A DNA stretch of 5,568 bases from an uncultured Lachnospiraceae bacterium (GTDB lineage Bacteria > Bacillota > Clostridia > Lachnospirales > Lachnospiraceae), in NCBI GenBank assembly GCA_947068385.1, contig CAMTBF010000264.1, positions 1-5,568 on the forward strand, written 5' to 3'. This document shows positions 1 to 4,587 of the stretch, piece after piece; position 1 is the stretch's first letter, and every line of letters begins with the position of its first letter. The notes beneath the pieces were generated by a model. It worked only from the letters and a program-made list of their open reading frames with translations. It ran no database searches and was not told the origin of the DNA. Both the position numbers and the translations under genes were made by a program.

Positions 1-1
1 A

Positions 2-559
2 TTATGTTCTGCAGATTATAGAGGCAATAGAGCTGGCAAGGAAATGGGGAATGAGGATTTAAGCGCATATTTAGCTGCACTTAGACTGATTGATGGATTT
101 TCCGATGTTGCTTCGCTTCTTGTAATCCGTGATGCGGAACTGGATGCACAAAAGGCAGCGCGTCAGGTGCAAAGCGCCCTACAGGCAAATGGCCTGGAGG
201 TTCCCGCTGGGCAGGGACAGTGGACAAAAGGGATACCTAAAACCTGCTTTCTGCTGTTCCCTGCTCTTGGCATAAAAGAATGCCCTGGAACGCTGGAAGA
301 TTTGTGCTTAACCATTTTGGACGATACAGCAACAGAAACTCCACTGGAAGAAGTCAACACTTTCGTCGAACACTTGGAACAAAATCGAGAGAAACCTTTC
401 AGTCATCTCCATAAAACCAGGTTACATACCTATTTTTCTGTAAATGACAAATTTGTTTCTATGAAGGTCGGAGAAGCCGCTGACGCAGGCGCTTTCAATT
501 GGTTCCATCCCAATTTGGCCCCTCTGAAAGAGTGCTTGAGCAAGATGGAGGGAGAATAA
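2..559 (+). CDS. TOPRIM-like protein resembling DUF3226, 5' end outside window
   Basis: The reading frame is open to the left edge, so only the C-terminal part is present. ATG 44 is an internal methionine rather than the start: no spaced Shine-Dalgarno precedes it, and the 14 codons before it read as ordinary protein (ending GNRAGKE). Counted from that methionine, the pattern is a hydrophobic strand then IRDAE (residues 28-32), a helix, a strand CFLLFPAL (68-75), then GTLEDLC (82-88), and a GEAADAG...W-x-HP ending. This order matches my recollection of DUF3226, an OLD-nuclease-related TOPRIM family. The DxD position here reads D30-A-E32. The N-terminal TOPRIM glutamate would lie upstream of the window. 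Such proteins often neighbour an AAA ATPase gene and may act as nucleases in phage defence; that is inference here. Base composition is more AT-rich than the downstream genes, suggesting acquisition. Family assignment is moderately sure, function unsure. Confidence 0.72.
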   Translation, partial: LCSADYRGNRAGKEMGNEDLSAYLAALRLIDGFSDVASLLVIRDAELDAQKAARQVQSALQANGLEVPAGQGQWTKGIPKTCFLLFPALGIKECPGTLEDLCLTILDDTATETPLEEVNTFVEHLEQNREKPFSHLHKTRLHTYFSVNDKFVSMKVGEAADAGAFNWFHPNLAPLKECLSKMEGE

Positions 560-570
560 CGCCACGCCAA

Positions 571-732
571 ATGGTCCACCCGCTGACCCGCGAGGAGCTG
601 ACCACATTGGTAGATAAGGACAAGGGCATCTGGCTGCTGCCCCAGAATCCTGGAAAGCCGCATGATGAGCGGTTTGGAGATTCCGGGAGTGTATCACAGG
701 ACAAACGTAGGAGCGAAGGATATCTATGGTGA
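571..732 (+). pseudogene. Short coding-like tract, possible 3' remnant of a native gene
   Basis: From ATG 571 the frame gives 53 residues starting MVHPLTREEL and containing IWLLPQNPGKPH. The first 30 or so codons have strongly GC-rich third positions, as in the downstream genes and unlike the AT-richer gene before it; the bias fades towards the stop. The stop TGA (730-732) overlaps the start of the WYL regulator (ATG 726), so translational coupling is possible. The nearest purine-rich stretch (547-554) is about 16 nt from the ATG, too far for a good ribosome binding site. I recognise no family. It could be a real small gene, or the tail of a native gene cut when the upstream AT-rich block arrived. 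Confidence 0.3.
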
Positions 733-1754
733 ACAGACAGCTGGAAATGGTCTATATCTTGATGAACAGAGGCTCTGTGACGGCGGAGGAGCTGGCGGAG
801 CGCTTCGAGGTGTCCACGCGCACCGTCTACCGGGACATCGACAGCCTGTCCATGGCCGGAATCCCGGTCTATGCCAACCGGGGCAAGGGCGGCGGCATCC
901 GCCTGATGGAGCATTTCGTCCTGGACAGGCGATTGCTGTCCAAAGAGGAGCAGGGCAGGATCCTGGCCGCCCTGGCCAGCCTGCGGGAGACGGGGGCTTC
1001 TCAGGACATAAGGATTCTGGAGAAGCTGGAGACTTTCTTCAAGGCAGAGCCTCTGGACTGGGTGGCCATCGACTTCTCCGACTGGAGCGGCAGGCGGGGG
1101 GAGCTGTACGGGCAGATCAAGGAAGCCATCCTGGGGCGGCATGTGATGGCCTTTGATTATTATGGACAGCACGGGGACATGATGCGCCGGGAGGTGGAGC
1201 CGATCCAGCTGCTTTTCAAGGAATACACCTGGTATGTGAGGGCCTACTGCCGGATCCGGGGGGCCATGCGGCTCTTTAAGGTGCTGCGGATGAAGCGGGT
1301 GGAGGTGCTGGAGGAGAGCTTCGAACTGGGGCAGCGGCACCGTGTGGAAGAGGAGCAACCCATGGAAGGGGAGCATTCCATGGAAGGAGAGCATTCCATG
1401 GAAGAGGAGCATTCCATGGAAGAAGAGCATTCCGAGGAGAAAGCCCCGGAGAATCCGGCATCTGGGAAAGAAGGGGAACCGGGAGAAATCATCCTCCGCA
1501 TAGACGGAAAAGAGGCCTACCGGGTCTACGACAGATTCGAGGAGGATGAGATCACGGTGCTGCCCCAGGGGGATTTCGAGATACGGATGCGCTGCTCGGT
1601 GGACGACTGGGTCTACGGGCTGATCCTGTCCTTCGGGCCATCCGCCAGAGTGCTGGGGCCGGACTGGGTGCGGGAGGAGCTGGCGGCCAGAATCCGGCGG
1701 ATGGGGGAGAGTTACGGCATGGCCCTGCTCCGCGATGCGGACGAGGGGATGTAA
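726..1754 (+). CDS. YafY-type HTH-WYL transcriptional regulator with acidic tandem repeat
   Basis: This 342-residue protein is a DNA-binding regulator. An N-terminal winged helix-turn-helix (about residues 6-60) shows VTAEELAERFEVSTRTVYRD, then the wing with GKGGGIRL. The WYL domain follows (about 128-196): EPIQLLFKEYTWYVRAYC, where the family tripeptide reads W169-Y170-V171, then RLFKVLRMKRVEVL. A C-terminal WCX-like region (about 255-340) contains DDWVYGLILSFG and VLGPDWVREEL. Between WYL and WCX lies an acidic insert (about 207-250) made of six-residue repeats (EHSMEG/EHSMEE), which is not usual for the family. The start has AGGAG (709-713) and AGGA (717-720) before ATG 726. WYL domains are thought to sense ligands, in some cases nucleic acids or nucleotides; the ligand here is unknown. 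Targets are unknown; the GH18 gene downstream or its own promoter are candidates by position only. Confidence 0.93.
   Translation: MVNRQLEMVYILMNRGSVTAEELAERFEVSTRTVYRDIDSLSMAGIPVYANRGKGGGIRLMEHFVLDRRLLSKEEQGRILAALASLRETGASQDIRILEKLETFFKAEPLDWVAIDFSDWSGRRGELYGQIKEAILGRHVMAFDYYGQHGDMMRREVEPIQLLFKEYTWYVRAYCRIRGAMRLFKVLRMKRVEVLEESFELGQRHRVEEEQPMEGEHSMEGEHSMEEEHSMEEEHSEEKAPENPASGKEGEPGEIILRIDGKEAYRVYDRFEEDEITVLPQGDFEIRMRCSVDDWVYGLILSFGPSARVLGPDWVREELAARIRRMGESYGMALLRDADEGM
1353..1442 (+). repeat. In-frame 18-bp tandem repeat inside the WYL regulator gene
   Basis: Five 18-bp units begin at 1353, 1371, 1389, 1407 and 1425. They encode EQPMEG, EHSMEG, EHSMEE, EHSMEE and a diverged EHSEEK (residues 210-239). 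Units 2-4 are nearly identical at the DNA level (core GAGCATTCCATGGAAG), while the first and last have drifted, as expected of a coding minisatellite. Because the unit is a multiple of three, gain or loss of copies would keep the frame and change only the length of the acidic linker between the WYL and WCX parts. Confidence 0.95.
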
Positions 1755-1830
1755 GTAGAAGATTTATGGGGAATCATTGGTAAAAGGACAGGCTTATTTG
1801 CCGTCAGGGCTGGGCGCGGGGGCATCATGC

Positions 1831-1859
1831 TTGACATATGGTGCCATTAGTGTTAATCA
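1831..1859 (+). promoter_or_regulatory. Possible sigma-A promoter for the GH18 gene
   Basis: A perfect TTGACA -35 (1831-1836) is followed after 17 bp by TAATCA (1854-1859), a poor -10 but preceded by an extended -10 TG at 1851-1852. Better -10-like hexamers TATTAT (1860-1865) and TATAAA (1863-1868) exist but sit 23 and 26 bp from the -35. The surrounding AT-rich patch lies in the only non-coding gap between the WYL and GH18 genes. The spacer carries ATGG-TG-CCAT (1838-1847), a short imperfect dyad that could be a regulator site. Confidence 0.4.
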
Positions 1860-1898
1860 TATTATAAAGAGTTGTTGCAAAATGCCTGGAACAAGGAA

Positions 1899-1903
1899 AG
1901 GAG
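1899..1903 (+). promoter_or_regulatory. Ribosome binding site fixing the GH18 start
   Basis: AGGAG lies 10 nt before ATG 1914. It decides against an in-frame TTG at 1872, which has no such site and would add 14 residues unlike a GH18 N-terminus. Confidence 0.75.
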
Positions 1904-1913
1904 ACTGGAAGTC

Positions 1914-2942
1914 ATGAATGAGAAGAAAGTGATCGGCTATGTAGGAACCAGGGACTTGGGCAGAATGCGGGAGGAGGACATCAGAAAGCTGGATGTGATC
2001 AACATTGCCTTCGGGCACATCCGGGAGAACGAAACGGTATGGGAGGATGGCGCGGGCACAGAGGAGAACCTGGAGCGCATCCGCAGAATCCATCCGGAGA
2101 TCAGGATCATTCTTTCCATCGGCGGCTGGAGCGCGGACGGCTTCTCCCAGGCGGCCATGACGGAGGACACCAGGGAAAAGGCTGCAAAGAGCGCGGCAGA
2201 GCTGGTGGCGGCACATAAGCTGGACGGCATAGACATCGACTGGGAGTATCCCTGCTTCGCCCTTGCGGGAATCGCGGCCGATATGCGGGACAAGGAGAAC
2301 TTTACCCTGTTCCTGGCGAAGCTGCGCCAGGAGCTGGATGCCCTGGGAGAGGGCAAGATGCTCACCATCGCGGCCGGGGGAGACACCTATTTCACCCTGC
2401 ATACGGACATGGCACAGGCCCAGCGGTATCTGGACTATGTGCAGCTGATGACCTATGACCTCCAGGGAGGCTTCGTCAAAGTGACTGGGCATCATGCTTC
2501 CCTGTATCCCGGGACCACCAACCTCTTCGATGTATGCGTGGACAAGGCGGTGAAAACATTTATGGCGGCGGGCGTGCCGGCGGAGAAGCTGATCGTGGGC
2601 GTACCTTTCTATGCAAGGCACTGGAAAGGAGTGAAGGGAGGCGGCGACGGCCTGGGCCGGGAAGCCGGAACGGTGGGAATGGGAGGCCCGGGATACGGGG
2701 AGCTTGCCCAGAGCTATATAGACAAGAACGGGTACAGGCGCTACTGGGACGATGCCGGCAAAGCCCCCTATCTGTTCAACGGAGACTGCTTCATCAGCTA
2801 TGACGATGGAGAGAGCCTCCGGGCCAAAGCGGACTATGTCAGGGAAAAAGGGCTGGGCGGAATCATGTTCTGGGAATACGGCAGCGACCCTGACGGCATA
2901 TTGCTGGACTGTATCTATGAAGCTTTCCGCGCGCAGGCATAA
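1914..2942 (+). CDS. GH18 family glycosidase (chitinase-like), probably intracellular
   Basis: This 342-residue protein has a single glycoside hydrolase family 18 TIM barrel. The visible motifs are strand 1 KVIGYV (5-10), IILSIGGWS (65-73, the SxGG motif), and the catalytic signature DGIDIDWEYP (104-113) with D104, D107, D109 and acid E111. Further on are QLMTYD (177-182), PFYARHW (231-237), GYRRYWDDAGKAPYLFNG (273-290), FISYDDGES (293-301) and GIMFWEYGSD (316-325). The stretch from about 233 to 316 resembles the insertion domain of chitinase-A-type enzymes. The family cleaves beta-1,4-linked N-acetylglucosamine polymers through substrate-assisted catalysis. No signal peptide, LysM or carbohydrate-binding module is present, so it probably acts in the cytoplasm on imported oligosaccharides (inference). 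It lies 159 nt after the WYL regulator gene and 82 nt before the nim-like gene, with no clear terminator after it. Another GH18 activity, such as an endo-N-acetylglucosaminidase, cannot be excluded. Confidence 0.95.
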   Translation: MNEKKVIGYVGTRDLGRMREEDIRKLDVINIAFGHIRENETVWEDGAGTEENLERIRRIHPEIRIILSIGGWSADGFSQAAMTEDTREKAAKSAAELVAAHKLDGIDIDWEYPCFALAGIAADMRDKENFTLFLAKLRQELDALGEGKMLTIAAGGDTYFTLHTDMAQAQRYLDYVQLMTYDLQGGFVKVTGHHASLYPGTTNLFDVCVDKAVKTFMAAGVPAEKLIVGVPFYARHWKGVKGGGDGLGREAGTVGMGGPGYGELAQSYIDKNGYRRYWDDAGKAPYLFNGDCFISYDDGESLRAKADYVREKGLGGIMFWEYGSDPDGILLDCIYEAFRAQA

Positions 2943-3012
2943 AGCAGGCAGAGCGGGCGTGGCAGATAAGAAGCCGAGAGTAATGCAAAGGAAGGTGAAA
3001 ACCAGAAAGCAC

Positions 3013-3017
3013 GGAGG
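3013..3017 (+). promoter_or_regulatory. Ribosome binding site fixing the nim-like start
   Basis: GGAGG lies 7 nt before ATG 3025. It rules out far longer in-frame starts that would overlap the GH18 coding sequence. Confidence 0.85.
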
Positions 3018-3024
3018 GAAAAGC

Positions 3025-3516
3025 ATGTTCAGAGAACTTCGCAGAAAAAGACAGGAGCTGCCGCTCAAAGAAAGCATCGATATCCTGATGAAAGGGACAT
3101 CGGGGGTCCTGGCCCTGTCCGGCGATGAGGGCTATCCTTACGCTGTTCCGATCAGCTACGTGTACAAGGATTCCAAACTATATTTCCATGGAGCGAAAAG
3201 CGGGCATAAGATAGACGCGATCAAAAGGCAGGAGAAAGCCTCCTTCTGCGTGGTAGACCAAGATGAGGTCATTCCCGAGAAGTACACGACCGCCTACGAG
3301 AGCGTAATCGTCTTTGGCAGGATCCGCATACTGGAAGATGAGGCAGAAATCAAAGAGGCGATAGAGGCGCTGGCCATAAAATACCATCCGGACGGCGATG
3401 GCGCAGGGCGGCAGAGCGAAATCGACAGGTTCCGGGAGACCTTGTGCATGATGGAGATGTCCGTTGAGCACATCTGCGGAAAAGAGGGGCTTGAGCTGCT
3501 GAGGGCTAGGCAGTAG
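3025..3516 (+). CDS. Pyridoxamine 5'-phosphate oxidase family (NimA-like) flavin protein
   Basis: This 163-residue protein has the usual length and pattern of the FMN-binding split barrel of the nim/PNPOx-like group. The visible segments are an N-terminal helix, GVLALSGDEGYPYAVPISYV (27-46), KLYFHGAKSGHKIDAIKR (51-68), ASFCVVDQDEVIP (72-84), then YESVIVFGRIRIL (91-103). A helical part follows, and the end reads MEMSVEHICGKEG (143-155). Family members bind flavin or a related cofactor and some reduce nitroimidazoles to harmless amines, but many chromosomal homologues in Clostridia have no known substrate and should not be read as drug resistance. It is soluble and cytoplasmic, with no signal or membrane segment. 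It follows the GH18 gene on the same strand and could be cotranscribed with it. Confidence 0.92.
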   Translation: MFRELRRKRQELPLKESIDILMKGTSGVLALSGDEGYPYAVPISYVYKDSKLYFHGAKSGHKIDAIKRQEKASFCVVDQDEVIPEKYTTAYESVIVFGRIRILEDEAEIKEAIEALAIKYHPDGDGAGRQSEIDRFRETLCMMEMSVEHICGKEGLELLRARQ

Positions 3517-3542
3517 CGCCGGATAGGCAGACAAATTTTTAA

Positions 3543-3566
3543 AATATGACACGCTGATGTCATATT
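3543..3566 (+). promoter_or_regulatory. Perfect 9-bp inverted repeat, candidate operator
   Basis: AATATGACA (3543-3551) and TGTCATATT (3558-3566) are exact reverse complements separated by 6 bp. The arrangement suits a dimeric repressor such as a TetR- or MarR-type protein. It sits between the nim-like and zinc-ribbon genes and overlaps TATTAT (3563-3568), which could serve as a -10, although no good -35 is visible. It could instead form an AT-rich RNA hairpin, but no T-run follows it on the + strand. Confidence 0.5.
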
Positions 3567-3569
3567 ATG

Positions 3570-3592
3570 AAGTGTATGATGGACTTACACTT
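3570..3592 (+). repeat. Second inverted repeat, directly after the first
   Basis: AAGTGTA (3570-3576) and TACACTT (3586-3592) are perfect reverse complements with a 9-nt gap. The left arm overlaps TATGAT (3575-3580), another -10-like hexamer. It could be a second operator or a hairpin in a 5' leader just before the AAGGAGG at 3593-3599. Confidence 0.4.
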
Positions 3593-3599
3593 AAGGAGG
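3593..3599 (+). other. Orphan Shine-Dalgarno sequence without a start codon
   Basis: AAGGAGG is a perfect ribosome binding core, yet the next 15 bases contain no ATG, GTG or TTG. The first candidates (GTG 3618, ATG 3623) are too far away. It may be chance, a relic of a lost small gene, or part of a leader structure. Confidence 0.35.
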
Positions 3600-3630
3600 C
3601 AGGCGCCGCTTCCCAGAGTGAAATGCAAGA

Positions 3631-3647
3631 CAGAGGACGCACCTCTG
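3631..3647 (+). repeat. Hairpin in the leader of the zinc-ribbon gene
   Basis: CAGAGG (3631-3636) pairs perfectly with CCTCTG (3642-3647) around the five-base loop ACGCA. It is the third inverted repeat in about 105 bp upstream of the zinc-ribbon gene. No T-run follows, so it is not a normal terminator. Confidence 0.4.
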
Positions 3648-3680
3648 CCAGACCCGATAAGGGAAAGCATGCAAAACGAA

Positions 3681-3685
3681 AGGAG
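3681..3685 (+). promoter_or_regulatory. Ribosome binding site fixing the zinc-ribbon start
   Basis: AGGAG (within AAAGGAGAG) lies 9 nt before ATG 3695. It supports this start over the in-frame ATG 3557, which falls inside the inverted repeat and has no ribosome binding site. Confidence 0.8.
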
Positions 3686-3694
3686 AGCGACACC

Positions 3695-3970
3695 ATGGAA
3701 AACACAATGAAACAGGAACTGAAGATCTGCCAGAGCTGCGGCATGCCCATGCAGGAGGAGCAGTACGGAACCAACCAGGACGGCAGCAAAAACGACACCT
3801 ATTGCTGCTACTGCTACAAAGACGGGGCCTTTGCCCAGGACTGCAGCCTGGAGGAGATGATAGACTTCTGCGCACCCTTCGAGGTGGAGGGCGGCCGGGC
3901 CAAGACGGTGGAGGAGGCGAAGGCCATGCTGGGGGAATACTTCCCCACCCTGGAGCGCTGGAGGGCATAA
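3695..3970 (+). CDS. Small putative zinc-ribbon protein
   Basis: The 91-residue protein matches, from memory, a small putative zinc-ribbon family common in Firmicutes. It has CQSCGMPM (C12, C15), then YGTNQDGSKND (24-34), then YCCYCYKDG (C37, C38, C40), DCSLEEMIDFC (C50, C59) and a helical tail. C12/C15 with C37/C40 give two CxxC knuckles for one zinc ion; C38, C50 and C59 are additional. The DGSKN and EEMIDFC segments are typical family marks. Its biochemical role is not known; such proteins often lie near GyrI-like or regulator genes. It is likely cytoplasmic. The start is chosen by the ribosome binding site at 3681. Residues encoded upstream in the same open frame look like non-coding translation. 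Confidence 0.88.
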   Translation: MENTMKQELKICQSCGMPMQEEQYGTNQDGSKNDTYCCYCYKDGAFAQDCSLEEMIDFCAPFEVEGGRAKTVEEAKAMLGEYFPTLERWRA

Positions 3971-3990
3971 GGAAGTGTAATTCCGAAAGT

Positions 3991-4034
3991 AGGGGCAGCC
4001 GAAGCGGACATTCCGTTCTGTTCCGGCTGTCTTT
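3991..4034 (+). terminator. Long imperfect hairpin between zinc-ribbon and GyrI-like genes
   Basis: Positions 3991-4001 can pair with 4024-4034 over 11 positions, including the perfect core CAGCCG/CGGCTG and several G-U pairs. The loop holds a smaller stem, CGGA (4005-4008) with TCCG (4012-4015). The downstream side is CTTTCC rather than a T-run, so termination would be weak or absent. It may be an attenuating or RNA-stabilising structure instead. Confidence 0.35.
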
Positions 4035-4082
4035 CCATCCAATGATGCAGGATTGAAACAGCAGAAGACAAGGAGGCAGACC

Positions 4083-4565
4083 ATGGCAGTGAAAGTATTG
4101 GAGATCAAGAAAGAAAGCTGGCCGGCAACGCGGCTGATCGGAAAAAGATATACAGGCGCTCCCAACTGGGGAGAGTGGTGGGAAAAGGACTGGTTCGCGG
4201 TATTGGAGCAGAACCAGTGCCTTCCCCTCAACGGGGATGCCTATATCGGCGCCGTGCACATCGTGGACGGGATGCCCGAGCGATGGATCGGCATGTTCTT
4301 CCCGGCAGGCACGGAGATTCCGGAGGGGTTTGAGTCCATTGACATAGAGCCGCAGGAGTATGCGGTATGCTATCTGTCCGACAAGGAGGGCAGCAGGGAC
4401 TTCTTTACCATGGAGACCCACGACATGTGCCTGGAGGCGCTGCGGGCAGCAGGGTTTGCCAGGAAAGAGGACGACTGGTGCTTCGAGAGATACAACTGCC
4501 CCAGGTACACCACGCCGGACGGGGAGGGAAACATCATCCTGGACTATGGGATTTCCGTATTGTGA
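4083..4565 (+). CDS. GyrI-like / effector-binding domain protein
   Basis: The 160-residue protein resembles stand-alone GyrI-like (AraC effector-binding-like) domains. Visible features are SWPATRLIGKRYTG (12-25), NWGEWWEKDWF (28-38), DAYIGAVH (52-59), ERWIGMFFPAGTEIPEGFE (66-84), a strand DIEPQEYAVCYL (87-98), and a C-terminal FERYNCPRYTTPDGEGNIILDYGI (134-157). The domain forms a small pocket that binds hydrophobic or cationic small molecules in regulators; stand-alone copies may act as ligand-binding or hydrolytic proteins. No DNA-binding domain is fused. AGGAGG (4071-4076) sits 6 nt before ATG 4083. The Fpg/Nei-like gene follows after only 22 nt with its own strong site, so the two are likely cotranscribed. 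Fold assignment is fairly sure, ligand unknown. Confidence 0.85.
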   Translation: MAVKVLEIKKESWPATRLIGKRYTGAPNWGEWWEKDWFAVLEQNQCLPLNGDAYIGAVHIVDGMPERWIGMFFPAGTEIPEGFESIDIEPQEYAVCYLSDKEGSRDFFTMETHDMCLEALRAAGFARKEDDWCFERYNCPRYTTPDGEGNIILDYGISVL

Positions 4566-4573
4566 TGATATTT

Positions 4574-4580
4574 AAGGAGG
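4574..4580 (+). promoter_or_regulatory. Ribosome binding site of the Fpg/Nei-like gene
   Basis: A perfect AAGGAGG lies 7 nt before ATG 4588. It fixes the N-terminus as MLEIPES, which matters because the catalytic proline of the family should be residue 2 and here is leucine. Confidence 0.9.
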
Positions 4581-4587
4581 AGTTCCT

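Noticed and set aside
44..46. ATG 44 as the start of the first gene
   Set aside because: The frame is open to the window edge, no spaced ribosome binding site precedes it, and this start would lose the N-terminal TOPRIM strand and glutamate.
495..1430. Minus-strand open frame (311 codons) opposite the WYL gene
   Set aside because: It is a shadow of the GC-rich WYL gene; its repeated FHGML motif is simply the reverse reading of the 18-bp coding repeat.
1353..1442. CRISPR-like array
   Set aside because: The units are contiguous 18-bp repeats with no spacers, in frame inside a gene.
2752..3024. Upstream extension of the nim-like protein
   Set aside because: It would overlap the GH18 coding sequence for nearly 200 bases; ATG 3025 has GGAGG at 7 nt and gives the normal family length.
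1857..3077. Long minus-strand open frame (406 codons) opposite the GH18 gene
   Set aside because: It mirrors the GH18 coding sequence, whose catalytic motifs and ribosome binding site are clear; the minus-strand translation has no recognisable domain.
3543..3566. Rho-independent terminator for the nim-like gene
   Set aside because: The stem is AT-rich and is followed by ATGAAG instead of a T-run on the + strand, so an operator is the better reading.
3557..3694. N-terminal extension of the zinc-ribbon protein from ATG 3557
   Set aside because: The start lies inside a perfect inverted repeat without a ribosome binding site, the extension has no domain-like character, and ATG 3695 has a well-placed AGGAG.
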